From Deinococcus seoulensis (GTDB lineage: Bacteria > Deinococcota > Deinococci > Deinococcales > Deinococcaceae), in assembly GCF_014648115.1 (NCBI RefSeq), contig NZ_BMQM01000002.1, positions 186,001-250,000 on the forward strand: a stretch of DNA of 64,000 nucleotides, written 5' to 3'. Numbering within the stretch: position 1 is the stretch's first letter; every line of letters begins with the position of its first letter. Positions 7,751 through 19,378 of the stretch are shown here, in pieces. A program made the translations under genes and the position numbers. The notes under the pieces were generated by a model. The model ran no database searches. It worked only from the letters and a program-made list of their open reading frames with translations, and was not told where the DNA came from.

Positions 7751-8671
7751 ATGTCCGCATTTGATCAGGCCAAGCACGAAGTCGAGCGCGCCCGTTTCCT
7801 GGGTGATGTCCGTGACCTGCTGGGCATCCTGCGCCGCCAGCCGAACGAACTGCTGCCCTTCGAGTGGGTCCGTCACCTCGCCCCGGACGGCGAGTTCCAG
7901 CGCGGCCTCCAGACCATCGAGGTGGATCACATCATCGGGTCGGTGGACCGCTACCGTGAATTCGACCGGCATTACCTGCCCAAGGAACGCCACCTGGACG
8001 AACGCTGGATCGGCGTGCGCTCGGCGCAGCTTCAGGGCAAGGAACTGCCGCCCATCCAGGTGTACAAGGTCGGGGACCTGTACTTCGTGAAGGACGGCAA
8101 CCACCGCGTGTCCGTCGCGCGCCGCCAGGGGCAGAAGTACATCGACGCGTACGTGATCGAACTGCACGTCGCCGTGCCGCCCGAGGAGCACGACACCCTC
8201 AAGACCCTGATCATCAAGGGCGAGTACGCGCAGTTCCTGAAGGCCACCAACCTGGACCGGGTCGTGCCGGGCCACCGGGACATCCGTTTCACGACGCCCG
8301 GCCGGTACGAGCGGCTGCTGGAACACATCCGTACCCGTCAGTACTTCCTGGACCGCAAACCCGAACGGGCCGGGCTGCCCCCCGTGACGTTCGAGGAGGC
8401 CGTCGAGAGCTGGTACCGCCGCATGTACGCCCGCATCGTGGAGAACATCGAGAAGCACGACGTCATGACCCGCTTCCCCGGCCGGACCGAGGCGGACCTG
8501 TACCTGTGGATCATGGACCACCGGTACTTCCTGACCCAGAAGTACGGGCATGACGTGGGCAGCGAGGAGGCCACCATCGACTTCGGCGCGCGGCACGCCC
8601 CGCCCGCGTACAAACGCCTGGGCCAGCGCATGCGCCTGATGCTGCGCGGCCGCCTGCACCCCAGCATGTAG
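7751..8671 (+). CDS. ParB/sulfiredoxin-like domain protein, 306 aa
   Basis: The centre of the protein carries DGNHRVSVAR at residues 115-124, the signature of the ParB/Srx nucleotide-binding fold, preceded by a conserved-looking helical N-terminus. The C-terminal half (VTFEEAVESWYRR, FPGRTEADLYLWIMDH) matches the type of protein annotated in Deinococcus as a ParB-like or transcriptional regulator-like factor. No helix-turn-helix typical of true ParB is evident, so DNA binding is not established. The start is ATG 7751, with AAGGAGAG 10 nt upstream; an in-frame ATG at 7691 has no such site. It faces pepA tail to tail. Confidence 0.75.
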   Translation: MSAFDQAKHEVERARFLGDVRDLLGILRRQPNELLPFEWVRHLAPDGEFQRGLQTIEVDHIIGSVDRYREFDRHYLPKERHLDERWIGVRSAQLQGKELPPIQVYKVGDLYFVKDGNHRVSVARRQGQKYIDAYVIELHVAVPPEEHDTLKTLIIKGEYAQFLKATNLDRVVPGHRDIRFTTPGRYERLLEHIRTRQYFLDRKPERAGLPPVTFEEAVESWYRRMYARIVENIEKHDVMTRFPGRTEADLYLWIMDHRYFLTQKYGHDVGSEEATIDFGARHAPPAYKRLGQRMRLMLRGRLHPSM

Positions 8672-8695
8672 CCGCGCGGCGGGCCGGGGAGCGGG

Positions 8696-8724
8696 CCAGT
8701 CACCCCCCAGCCCAGTCACCCCCC
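8696..8724. repeat. Two 13-bp direct repeats, period 16
   Basis: CCAGTCACCCCCC occurs at 8696-8708 and again at 8712-8724, in the gap between the convergent genes ending at 8671 and 8743. No hairpin terminator of good quality is visible in this gap. Confidence 0.7.
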
Positions 8725-8742
8725 GACCCACTCCCCTCTGGC

Positions 8743-10071
8743 TCAGCGGGCCAGCACGTACTCCACGAGGGTGCCCACGCCCCAGCCGGTGGCGTTCTCG
8801 TCGCGGGCGGCGTTCCCGGCGATGTCCAGGTGCGCCCAGGGGCGGGTGACGAACTGCTGAAGGAACAGCGCGGCCTTGATGCTGCCGCCCGCCGGTTGCA
8901 TGTCGCTGTTCTTCAGGTCGGCCAGCGTGCCCTTCCGGAAGGCCTTCAGGTACGGCTGGTGCAGCGGGAGTTCCCACACGAGTTCCCCGGCGGCCTGCGC
9001 GGCCGCCTTCAGGCGGTCGGTCAGGCCGGGGTCGCTGCTGAACAGCGCGGCGATGTCGTTGCCCAGCGCGCTGATCTTCACGCCGGTCAGGGTGGCGAGG
9101 TCCACGAGTTCGGTCGCGCCTTCCTGGCAGGCGACGGTCAGGGTGTCGGCCAGCACGAGGCGGCCCTCGGCGTCGGTGTTCGTGACCTCGACGTTCAGGC
9201 CGTTCGCGGCGCGGTAGATGTCGCCGGGGCGCATGGCGTCCGGGCCGACCATGTTCTCGGCGGCGGCCACGTACGCGCGGACCTCGGTGCCTTCTGGGAT
9301 GTGGGCGCGCAGGTCCGCCAGGGCGCGCATGGCGCCCAGCACGGCGGCCGCGCCGCCCATGTCGTTCTTCATGCCGTACATCCCGGCCGGGGGTTTCATG
9401 GAGTACCCGCCGGTATCGAAGGTGATGCCCTTCCCGACCAGCGCCAGGGTGTGCGTCGCCTCGCCGCGCGCGGGGATGGTCACGCGGATCAGGCGCGGGC
9501 CGTGCGTGCTCCCGGCGGCGACGGCGGCCAGCAGGCCCATGCCGCGCGCCGTGATGTCCGGGCCGTCCCAGACGTCCACGTCCAGGCCCAGGGTTTCCAG
9601 GGTGCGGGCCTCGCGGGCCAGCGTGGCGGGATTCATGACGTTCGCGGGCGCGCTGGTCAGGGTGCGGGCGAACGTCACGCCGGCGTGCAGGCCGGTCAAG
9701 CGCGCGGCGTCCGCGCTGCTCAGGTCGTCGAGGGCCAGGGTCAGTTCCGGGCGGTCTGCCGGAGCGCGGTAACGGGCGTCCTGCCACGCGGCGCTCAGGG
9801 CGGCCCCGGCCAGCGCGGCGGCGTGCGGGGTCGCGGCGACCTGCACGGACGCGGCGCGCAGGTCGCGGGCCAGTCGGGTCAGGGCGGCGCCGACCTCGCG
9901 GGCCTCGTCGGCGCTGGCGGGGGCCAGGGCGGCAGCCTCGTCGTGCGAGTCGCGGCGGGCACGCAGGCGCACCTCGCCGGGCTTCAGGTCGCGGGTCACG
10001 CGGTCGGCGTCGTCCACCGCCACGAACGAGAGGGTCAGGTCGGGGCGTTCCAGCTTCTGAACAAGGGGCAT
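8743..10071 (-). CDS. pepA: Leucyl aminopeptidase (M17 family), 442 aa
   Basis: This cytosolic M17 metalloaminopeptidase releases N-terminal residues, especially Leu, and forms hexamers in known members. The two-metal site is intact: K214 and D219 in LVGKGITFDTGG, D237 in KNDMGG, and D300/E302 in the family signature NTDAEGRLVLAD, with catalytic R304. The length is slightly shorter than E. coli PepA. ATG 10071 is used because homology starts near it; the frame stays open upstream across a promoter of the divergent gene. It is transcribed away from the Gls24 gene. Confidence 0.95.
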   Translation of the reverse strand: MPLVQKLERPDLTLSFVAVDDADRVTRDLKPGEVRLRARRDSHDEAAALAPASADEAREVGAALTRLARDLRAASVQVAATPHAAALAGAALSAAWQDARYRAPADRPELTLALDDLSSADAARLTGLHAGVTFARTLTSAPANVMNPATLAREARTLETLGLDVDVWDGPDITARGMGLLAAVAAGSTHGPRLIRVTIPARGEATHTLALVGKGITFDTGGYSMKPPAGMYGMKNDMGGAAAVLGAMRALADLRAHIPEGTEVRAYVAAAENMVGPDAMRPGDIYRAANGLNVEVTNTDAEGRLVLADTLTVACQEGATELVDLATLTGVKISALGNDIAALFSSDPGLTDRLKAAAQAAGELVWELPLHQPYLKAFRKGTLADLKNSDMQPAGGSIKAALFLQQFVTRPWAHLDIAGNAARDENATGWGVGTLVEYVLAR

Positions 10072-10166
10072 ACGCGCAGTACAACACGGCCGGGGCCGCG
10101 TGGGTTCCGGCCTGCCGGACAGCGCGCCTTCACGGGCGGGCCGCGCACGGGTTCCGGGCCGGGCGG

Positions 10167-10172
10167 TATACT
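10167..10172 (+). promoter_or_regulatory. -10-like box TATACT before the Gls24 gene
   Basis: TATACT ends 10 nt before the GTG start at 10183 and there is no Shine-Dalgarno sequence, which suggests a leaderless or very short-leader transcript. No clear -35 is visible. Confidence 0.5.
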
Positions 10173-10182
10173 TCCCTTTACT

Positions 10183-10507
10183 GTGACTGGCTCTATTCAA
10201 ATTACCGAGGCGGCCCTCGCCTCGCTTATCGGGCTGACCGCCCACGAGATTCCGGGCGTGGTGGGCATGGCCCCCGCGAACCTGAAAGAAGGCATCAGCC
10301 GCGTGCTGGGGCGCGCGAACGTCAGTGACGGCGTCGTGATCAGCCGCGAAGGCACCCGGTTCGCGGCGGACCTGTACGTGGTCGTCGCGTACGGCGTCAG
10401 CATTCCCACGGTCGCGCGCAATATCGTGGAACGCGTGGAACACACCCTGAAAACCCAGGCGGGCACCGAACTGACCGCCATCCGCGTGCATGCCGTCGGG
10501 GTGCAGC

Positions 10508-10515
<8 letters not shown>
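10183..10515 (+). CDS. Asp23/Gls24 family envelope-stress protein, 110 aa
   Basis: The sequence matches the Asp23/Gls24 (DUF322, YloU-type) family: ITEAALASLIGLTAHEIPGVVGM at the start, then the central GVVI..VVAYG.SIP.VA segment and a C-terminal IRVHAVGV. In Firmicutes these small proteins associate with the envelope and with stress or alkaline tolerance. The start GTG 10183 lies just after a -10-like box. It overlaps the fatty acid kinase gene by 8 nt, and the same pair (yloU-yloV) is conserved in Firmicutes, which supports a functional link to phospholipid or envelope metabolism. Confidence 0.88.
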
Positions 10516-12142
<1,627 letters not shown>

Positions 12143-12208
12143 GCGCCGTGGGGTGAGTGGGCAGTGGGCCGGGCGCCTGACCCGCTGCCGCTGCACCCTT
12201 CAGGGACA

Positions 12209-12248
12209 GAAGCAGGGAGCGAAGGTCACCGCCGACGCTCCCTGCTTC
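12209..12248. terminator. Bidirectional terminator between convergent genes
   Basis: A perfect 13-bp stem (12209-12221 with 12236-12248) and a 14-nt loop, followed by a pyrimidine-rich run, lie between fakA and the minus-strand gene ending at 12284. Confidence 0.7.
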
Positions 12249-12283
12249 CTGCTGTTCCTGTTCTCTACGGCCCACTCCCCTGT

Positions 12284-14488
12284 TCAGCGGCAGTCCCCGG
12301 CGGGCACGGTCACGGTCTGCGTGCTCGTGAAGCGGTTGTTGGCGGTGCTGGCTTCCGGGAAGTACGCGCCGAAGTTCACGCGGGCGGCGTAGGTGTGCGC
12401 GCCGGGCGCCGTGGTGGGCTGCGCAGTGGGGTAATACACGGGGACCGTGACGGTCACGTTCTCGCCGGGCGCCAGGGCGGGGAGGCCCACGCCGTTGCCG
12501 CGGTACCCGGCGCTCAGGGTCTCGTCGCGGGTGTCCACGACCTGCGCGAGGCCCACGTCGCTGCGGGCGGGGCTGGGGGCCGCGCCGACGTTCCGGACGG
12601 TCACGCGGGCGTTCACGAGGGGCGCGCCGCCCGCGCAGGTGCCGCTGTACGCGGCGCTGAACGCGGTGACGGTCAGGTCCGGCAGGGCGAGGCGCACCTG
12701 ATCGCGGGCCGGTTGCGTATCGGCGCTGCTCGCCGCGAAGCGCGCGTTGCCGGTCAGGGCCACGTCGGTCACGCAGCGGTCCAGCAGCAGCGGATCGGTG
12801 ACGCCCGCTGCGCGGCAGGTCGCCTCGGCCCCGGCTGCGGCGCTGGCCGGGACAACCACTGGCGCGGACGGGAAGGCCGGATCGTCGAACCCTCCGAAGC
12901 GTTCGCCGGTGTCGTACACGAACAGCGACTCGGCGGCGCTCGGCACCCGCCACGAGTTCCCGAAGGTGCCGTACAGGTCGGCGGGCGTCACGGGGCTGCT
13001 CAGGGCCGCGCCGCCGCGCGTGGTCAGGTCGTTGGTGGTCACGCCGTCGAAGTTCCCCCACACGCCCCGCACCCGTCCGCGCCGGGCGTCCGGGAGGGTC
13101 AGGCGGGCGTCCAGGTACCCGCCGTTGTTGGTGATGGCCAGCCGCTCCCCCCCAGGGAACTCCAGGGTGTACACGTTCCCGCTCTGCGTGACGCGGTGCC
13201 CGCCGCCCAGGTCCAGGCCCCCGGCGGGCACGTCCGTGCGCACGCCCGCCTCGCCGATCCGCAGCGCGGGAATCATTCCGGCGTACACGCCGACCTTCTG
13301 CCCGTTCATGCGGGTGGCGACCGCCGTGTTCACGCTGACGACGCGGCTGCTGCCCCAGGGGCGCTGGCGGGCCTGCACGCGGAACCCGTCCGTGGTGGCC
13401 TGCGTCAGGTCGAACTCCCCGACCGCCTGGAATTCCAGGGCCGTCTGGTCCAGCGTGATCAGGTGCGGGTCGCCCCAGCTGACCGCCGGGGGGTTCGGCG
13501 CGGCGGCCTGCACCGTCACGTCCCGCCCGGCCTCGTTCCCGTTCCGGATCGCCATGCGCGAGTCCGGCGTGAAGCTCCCCACGAACGTCCCGTCGTTGTA
13601 CGCGTACACCCGGACCTTCACGGTCTGCCCCGCCGGGAGCGCGCCCGCGGGGATGCTGAAGCTGCGCGCCGAGCCGGGCAGGTCCCCGGACCGCCACGCG
13701 TGCCCCGCCCCGCCCGTCACCCAGGTGGCGGACACCACGAACCGCTGCGGGTTGCTGGCGGACGTCCACGAGACCGGCAGCGCCGCCGACGCCGCGAGGC
13801 TACCGCCCGCCGCCGGGGCCGTCAGGGCGGGCGCTTCCGGCACGACGTCCGACGCGAACACCAGGCACTCGCCCACCCGCGTCAGCAGGTTCAGCGGCGC
13901 ACCCACCGCCACGGGAGCCGGGAGGGTGCCCTGGTACAGCCCGCCACCCGACGCGGCGAGGTTCATGCCGTTCACGGTCACGGTCATGGGCGCGGTCGCC
14001 GCGCCGCCCACCCGCACGTTCTGCGACTGCACGCCCATGTCCGTGCCCTGCACCGGGTAGCGCGCGCACACCAGCGGCCCGCCGGACGCCGGAGCCGGGG
14101 ACATCGCTGCCGCCAGTTTCGGATCACCCAGCGCCACCACCCGGAAGTCGTACCGCTGCCCGTTCTTCAGGCCCTTCACCCGGAACGACATCGGCCCGCC
14201 CGCCTTGCCGGTCCGCAGGGGCTGCGCGGTCAGCTTCTGCCCACCCTGGTACACGTCGTACCCGGCCGCCCGCGCGTCACCGGGCCATACCAGCGTCACC
14301 GCGCCGTCGTCCGGCAGCACCAGCAGTGGCGGCCCCAGCACGGCGCGCAGCACGTTCGGGTTCAGCACCGGCTGCAGCGGATTGACCGTCCCCTGCGCCA
14401 TCAGACCCTGCGCGCCCGCCGCACCCAGCAGCGTCAACGTGACCAGCCCACCCACCACGGCCCTCAGTCCCTTTCGCGTGTTCAGCAT
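12284..14488 (-). CDS. Secreted multidomain protein: FnIII-like, VWD-like, CARDB-like, 734 aa
   Basis: A signal peptide (about 1-26) precedes a fibronectin-III-like region with YDVYQGGQ and YDFRVVALGD. Around residues 330-480 is a von Willebrand factor type D-like domain beginning SWGDPHLITLDQTALEF, with a late VRGVWGNFDG stretch as is usual for VWD. The C-terminus (LPDLTVTAFSAAYSGTC onward, about residues 600-734) looks like a CARDB adhesion domain with paired cysteines. The protein is therefore secreted or surface-attached and may bind other proteins or surfaces; no enzyme motif is seen. The start ATG 14488 has a strong GGAGG upstream. It is a single gene with its own terminator at 12209. 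Confidence 0.82.
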   Translation of the reverse strand: MLNTRKGLRAVVGGLVTLTLLGAAGAQGLMAQGTVNPLQPVLNPNVLRAVLGPPLLVLPDDGAVTLVWPGDARAAGYDVYQGGQKLTAQPLRTGKAGGPMSFRVKGLKNGQRYDFRVVALGDPKLAAAMSPAPASGGPLVCARYPVQGTDMGVQSQNVRVGGAATAPMTVTVNGMNLAASGGGLYQGTLPAPVAVGAPLNLLTRVGECLVFASDVVPEAPALTAPAAGGSLAASAALPVSWTSASNPQRFVVSATWVTGGAGHAWRSGDLPGSARSFSIPAGALPAGQTVKVRVYAYNDGTFVGSFTPDSRMAIRNGNEAGRDVTVQAAAPNPPAVSWGDPHLITLDQTALEFQAVGEFDLTQATTDGFRVQARQRPWGSSRVVSVNTAVATRMNGQKVGVYAGMIPALRIGEAGVRTDVPAGGLDLGGGHRVTQSGNVYTLEFPGGERLAITNNGGYLDARLTLPDARRGRVRGVWGNFDGVTTNDLTTRGGAALSSPVTPADLYGTFGNSWRVPSAAESLFVYDTGERFGGFDDPAFPSAPVVVPASAAAGAEATCRAAGVTDPLLLDRCVTDVALTGNARFAASSADTQPARDQVRLALPDLTVTAFSAAYSGTCAGGAPLVNARVTVRNVGAAPSPARSDVGLAQVVDTRDETLSAGYRGNGVGLPALAPGENVTVTVPVYYPTAQPTTAPGAHTYAARVNFGAYFPEASTANNRFTSTQTVTVPAGDCR

Positions 14489-14624
14489 GAGTCCTGCCTC
14501 CTTCCCGGCATGCCCGCCGAGTTGAGGACAGCGTAGAAAAGCCCCCGTGAGCGGCCCATGATCACCCGCGCCGGGAGCATGATCAGGCACACCCGGATCG
14601 CCGACCGCTGTCAGCCTTCTGCGG

Positions 14625-15611
14625 TCAGCCTTCCGCCTCCCCAAAGATGTCCAGTGGCAGGAAGGCACTGACGGTGTAGTTGGGGGCGTCCACGATCTGG
14701 CTGATCTTGAGGTCCACGCAGGCGCTGGCGAGGACGTAGGCGTCTTCCAGGCTCAGGCCGCGCGCTTGCAGGCGGCGTAGCGTGGCGCGCAGGGCGGTGC
14801 GGGCGGCGGTCATCAGGTCCGGGTGGTGGCCGGTGGTGGCGTGCCACGCGCGGCTGTGGCCGCCGCTGGTGGGCGTGGCGAACTCAGGGGTGGTGATTCC
14901 GGCCTGCGGTTCGACGTGGACACGCAGGGTCAGTTGCCCGGCCGTCTCGATGCCGGTGCCGCTGACCTCGCCGTCCCCCTGCGCGCCGTGCAGGTCCCCG
15001 CACGACAGGAGCGCGCCCGGCACCTCGACCGGGAGCCAGAGGGTGCTGCCGGTCACGAGTTGCCGGATGTCCATGTTCCCGCCCACCTGCCGGGGCGGCG
15101 CGGTGGGGTGCGGGCCGGGCGCGCCGGGCGCCACGCCGATCACGCCGGGGAACGGCGCGAGCGGCAGGCGGATGCCGGGCAGGAAGTCGGTGTGCGTGCC
15201 GGCGCGCAGGTCCCAGAAGTGCGTGTAGGGGGTCAGGCCCTCGGCGGCCAGCGCCGCGTCGAGCAGCCCGATGCCGTCGGGGCGGCAGCCGGTCCAGCCC
15301 CACGCGGCGGTTCTCACGTCCAGGATCTCGATGCGCAGGGCGTCGCCGGGCTGCGCGCCGCGCACGTGCACGGGACCGGTCAGCGGGTGCCCGCGCGGGC
15401 CGGGGCGTTCCGGGTGGGCGTCCGCGACGATCAGGGCGCGCAGGTCGTCCGGGGCGTTCAGTTCCCCGCCCGCGACCCGCCGGGCCACGCCGCCGTCCGA
15501 GGCGTCCAGGGTGTCCAGCGTGACGGTATCGCCGCTGTCGATGGTCAGCGCGGGTGCCAGGGTGCCGTCCCAGACGGTGTGAATGTTGCCAGTGCCGAGG
15601 TGGTGGGTCAT
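14625..15611 (-). CDS. Acetamidase/formamidase family protein, 328 aa
   Basis: The sequence has the acetamidase/formamidase (FmdA_AmdA) layout: an N-terminal beta-rich half with VHVRGAQPGDALRIEILDV, the GNMDIRQLVTGSTLWLPV segment in the middle, and a C-terminal helical part with SLEDAYVLASACVDLKISQIV. These enzymes hydrolyse short-chain amides to ammonia and the acid. No permease or regulator is adjacent, so the true substrate is uncertain. The start ATG 15611 is supported by TATCCT 7 nt upstream, a leaderless arrangement. It is divergent from murF with a shared 39-bp intergenic region. Confidence 0.85.
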   Translation of the reverse strand: MTHHLGTGNIHTVWDGTLAPALTIDSGDTVTLDTLDASDGGVARRVAGGELNAPDDLRALIVADAHPERPGPRGHPLTGPVHVRGAQPGDALRIEILDVRTAAWGWTGCRPDGIGLLDAALAAEGLTPYTHFWDLRAGTHTDFLPGIRLPLAPFPGVIGVAPGAPGPHPTAPPRQVGGNMDIRQLVTGSTLWLPVEVPGALLSCGDLHGAQGDGEVSGTGIETAGQLTLRVHVEPQAGITTPEFATPTSGGHSRAWHATTGHHPDLMTAARTALRATLRRLQARGLSLEDAYVLASACVDLKISQIVDAPNYTVSAFLPLDIFGEAEG

Positions 15612-15618
15612 GCGGGTC

Positions 15619-15624
15619 AGGATA
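15619..15624 (-). promoter_or_regulatory. -10 box TATCCT of the amidase gene (leaderless)
   Basis: On the minus strand TATCCT lies 7 nt before the ATG at 15611, with no Shine-Dalgarno sequence between. Confidence 0.55.
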
Positions 15625-15636
15625 GGGCCGGGCCGG

Positions 15637-15642
15637 TATGCT
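15637..15642 (+). promoter_or_regulatory. -10 box TATGCT of murF (leaderless)
   Basis: TATGCT lies 8 nt before the ATG at 15651. It sits only 12 bp from the oppositely oriented box at 15619-15624, so the two divergent promoters must overlap. Confidence 0.55.
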
Positions 15643-15650
15643 GGTGCGTC

Positions 15651-16943
15651 ATGGTTGATCCCTTCTGCGCGCTGCCCTTTTCCGCTGCTGTTCACCCGGA
15701 GGCCCGCCCGGCGCGGCGGCTGACGTGGGATTCGCGTGAGGCGTCGCCGGACGTGGCGTTCGTGGCGTTGCCGGGTGAGTCGATGCACGGGAACCGGTTC
15801 GTGGAGGCGGCGCTGGCGGCGGGTGCGCCGTTCGTGCTGACGGACCTGGATGTGCCGCGTGCGGTGCGGGTGCCGGACGCGCACGGGGCGCTGCTGGCGT
15901 GGGCGCGGGCCGAGCGGGCGCGCAGTCCGCTGGTGGTGGGCGTGACGGGCAGTGCCGGGAAGACCACGGCGAAGAGTTACGTGGCGGCGGCGCTGGACGC
16001 GCAGTTCATGCCGGTGTTCAATACCATGCCCGCGATTGCCTGTTTTCTGATCGAGTGTGGTGGGTCGGGGCGGCCTCTGGTGGTCGAGATGGGCATCGAC
16101 CGCGTCGGTGAGATGGCGGAACTGGTGGATCTGGTGCGCCCGGATGTGGGCGTGATCACCAGTATCGGTCCGGCGCACCTGGAGCAGCTGGGCAGCATCG
16201 AGGGCATCGTTCGGGAGAAGGGCGTGATCCTGCGGGGCGTGGACGGCCGGTCCGTGCGGGGGCTGGTGGGCGCGCAGGCGGCCGACTTCTATCCGGGGGT
16301 GGACAGTTACGGGTTCGGGGAGGTCACGCATGCGGGCGAGGCACTGACGGTCTCGCCGGACGGTGCGTCGTTCCGGTTTGCGGGGGTGCCGGTCACGTTG
16401 CCGCTGGCGGCGCGGGTGCAGGCCGAGGCGGCGGTGCTGGCGCTGGTGCTGGCGCGGGAGGCGGGCGTGCCGCTCTCGGAGGCGGCGGCGCGGCTGGCGG
16501 CGGTCAGCGTGCCGGGTGGCCGGTACCGGGTGCATCCGGGGCGGTTCACGGTGATTGACGATGCGTACAACGCGTCGCCGGTGGCGGTGCGGGCGGCGCT
16601 GGACGCCCTGAGCGGCTGGTCGGGGCGGCGGATCAGTGTGCTGGGGCGCATGCTGGAACTCGGGCCGACCGAGCGGGAGTTGCATGCCGGGGTGGGCGAG
16701 TACGCGCGTTCCCGTGCGGACCTGACGTTCGGGGTGGGGGCGTTCGCGGCCGAGCTGGGTGACCGGGCCTTCGCGAGCGTGCCGGAACTCGTGGAGGCCC
16801 TGCTGGCCGAGGTGCGTGACGGTGACGTGCTGCTGGTCAAGGGCAGCCGGGGCATCAGCTGGACGCCCGAACGGCGCGCGCAGGAGGGCGTGGGGCTGGA
16901 CGTGGTCGTGAGCGCCCTGCTGGCCGCGCGGGACGCGGGGTAA
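15651..16943 (+). CDS. murF: UDP-MurNAc-tripeptide:D-Ala-D-Ala ligase MurF, 430 aa
   Basis: MurF adds D-Ala-D-Ala to the UDP-MurNAc-tripeptide in the cytoplasm, the last step before lipid I. The Mur ligase P-loop GVTGSAGKTTA is at 97-107, followed by the central-domain segments NTMPAIACFL and EMGIDRVGEM, and the C-terminal domain has DDAYNASPVAVRAALDAL with the D-A-Y-N-A-(S/N)-P motif of MurF. The length fits the family. The start ATG 15651 follows a -10 box directly. No other mur gene is next to it. Confidence 0.93.
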   Translation: MVDPFCALPFSAAVHPEARPARRLTWDSREASPDVAFVALPGESMHGNRFVEAALAAGAPFVLTDLDVPRAVRVPDAHGALLAWARAERARSPLVVGVTGSAGKTTAKSYVAAALDAQFMPVFNTMPAIACFLIECGGSGRPLVVEMGIDRVGEMAELVDLVRPDVGVITSIGPAHLEQLGSIEGIVREKGVILRGVDGRSVRGLVGAQAADFYPGVDSYGFGEVTHAGEALTVSPDGASFRFAGVPVTLPLAARVQAEAAVLALVLAREAGVPLSEAAARLAAVSVPGGRYRVHPGRFTVIDDAYNASPVAVRAALDALSGWSGRRISVLGRMLELGPTERELHAGVGEYARSRADLTFGVGAFAAELGDRAFASVPELVEALLAEVRDGDVLLVKGSRGISWTPERRAQEGVGLDVVVSALLAARDAG

Positions 16944-17003
16944 GCGCGCGGGGCCGCAGGACGCCCTCACGGGAGGTCCGGGCCGGTGGGTCAGAATGCG
17001 GGC

Positions 17004-17780
17004 ATGGTTTCCCGCGCTTCCCGCTCTGGCCGCCCGCGTGCCCTGCCTGTCCTGCTGCTCCTGCCGCTGTGGGTGGCTGGCTGCGCGCCCGCCGCGCTGG
17101 GCGAGCTTCCGGCCGGGGCGACGTTCCGCGCGGCGTTCAGTGAGCAGGGCGTGGCGTGGGTGTCGAGCGGGCGGGCCTGCGTGGCGCGCGCGCCGTCGTT
17201 CCGGCCCGAGTGCCCGCGCCTTCCGGCGGCCGTGGATGTCGCCTGGAATGCCGGGGATGCCTGGGCGGCCGTGCCGGGGCTGGGCGTGATCGTCACGCTG
17301 GACCGCGCGGCCCGGACGGTGCCGGTGGGGCCGGTCGCGGCCCTGAGCGGCGCGCAGGTGTACCGCGAGGACGGCAGCGCCGTGACCTTCGCGGGTGCCC
17401 CCGCATCCGGCCTGCCAGGCGTGGGGTTCCGGGCAGCGGGGGCCGTGACGGGCGGGGACGGGCGGGACTACCTGCTGGTGGGGGGCGAGGTGCGGCGCGT
17501 GCCGGACGGCGCGGTGCTGTCGCGCGGCGCGGCGTTCCTGAGCGTCACGCCGGACGGAGTGGTCGGCAGCGCCGCGCCGCAGGTGGAAACGCCCTGGGGC
17601 ACGTACCGACTGCTGGGCGGTCAGCTGGAGCGGCTGGACGTGACAGGCCGGGTGGTGGCGAGCGTGCCGCACGGGCCGGGCCGGGTGGGCCGGGTGGGAT
17701 CGCTGATCGTGACGGTGGAGGAGTCGGGCGGGGTGCGGGTCTTCGGTCCCGATCTGGCGCGGGCCGAACAGGGCAGCTGA
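17004..17780 (+). CDS. Putative lipoprotein of unknown function, 258 aa
   Basis: A signal peptide ends in the lipobox LWVAGC near residues 22-27, so the mature protein should be lipidated and attached to a membrane. The rest is Gly/Val-rich with repeated short strands (for example VTGGDGRDYLLVGGEVRRVPDG), consistent with a small beta-propeller or beta-sandwich, but no family is recognised. The start is placed at ATG 17004, where CAGAAT sits 6 nt upstream in the leaderless position; an in-frame ATG at 16986 is also possible. It follows murF by 60 nt. Confidence 0.72.
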   Translation: MVSRASRSGRPRALPVLLLLPLWVAGCAPAALGELPAGATFRAAFSEQGVAWVSSGRACVARAPSFRPECPRLPAAVDVAWNAGDAWAAVPGLGVIVTLDRAARTVPVGPVAALSGAQVYREDGSAVTFAGAPASGLPGVGFRAAGAVTGGDGRDYLLVGGEVRRVPDGAVLSRGAAFLSVTPDGVVGSAAPQVETPWGTYRLLGGQLERLDVTGRVVASVPHGPGRVGRVGSLIVTVEESGGVRVFGPDLARAEQGS

Positions 17781-18199
17781 TCGCTGCTGCCGGGTGCAGG
17801 TGGGCCGTCTGTTCCGGCGCCCGTTTTGCGTGCCGGGCCGCGCGCCAGACCGGGGGGGTGGGGCAATGGCAGGCGCGTGAGCAAGATGAAGGCCGCGCTT
17901 TGTGGTGTACTGCATGGGACTTCCCTCAGCCCGCCTTCATGTTCGGGGTGGATTCAGGGGCGTCGCCGTTCCCGGCGCGTTCCGGCTGAGCCACGGTCAT
18001 CCCAGAGGGTTCGGGGGCGTCCTGCACGCAGTTTCCGGTGTCGTTCGGGGGTGTCAGAGTTCCGTAAGCGTGAAGGTGATTGCATGGTGCCTACATGCCC
18101 GTCCAGCCGCCTCACTTCCGTCTTCCCACCTCTGCTCCCTCTGGGTCTGCACGACGCCAGATGAGTGAATGCTAAAATCCGCGTGATCCTGGAGGGAGA
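17781..18199. other. 419-bp intergenic region upstream of pilM
   Basis: No convincing gene is present. Near the left end, around 17800-17826, an imperfect GC hairpin followed by GTTTTG may terminate the lipoprotein transcript. The right end holds the pilM promoter and ribosome binding site. Short open frames inside (for example 17902-18168) have poor codon composition and no ribosome binding site. Confidence 0.6.
18173..18178 (+). promoter_or_regulatory. -10 box TAAAAT of the pil operon
   Basis: TAAAAT stands out in GC-rich sequence 21 nt before the pilM ATG, leaving room for a short leader with the ribosome binding site GGAGGGAG at about 18190-18197. No good -35 is visible. Confidence 0.5.

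Positions 18200-19370
<1,171 letters not shown>

Positions 19371-19378
<8 letters not shown>

Noticed and set aside
6878..10087. 1069-codon open frame on the minus strand
   Set aside because: It passes antisense over the ParB-like gene and over pepA in another frame; only the last 199 codons (from 7474) form a recognisable protein.
14625..17915. 1096-codon open frame on the minus strand
   Set aside because: It runs antisense through murF and the lipoprotein gene with His/Arg/Pro-rich composition; the amidase starts at 15611.
17902..18168. 88-codon open frame in the pilM upstream gap
   Set aside because: No ribosome binding site, Cys/Ser/Arg-rich composition and no homology I recognise.
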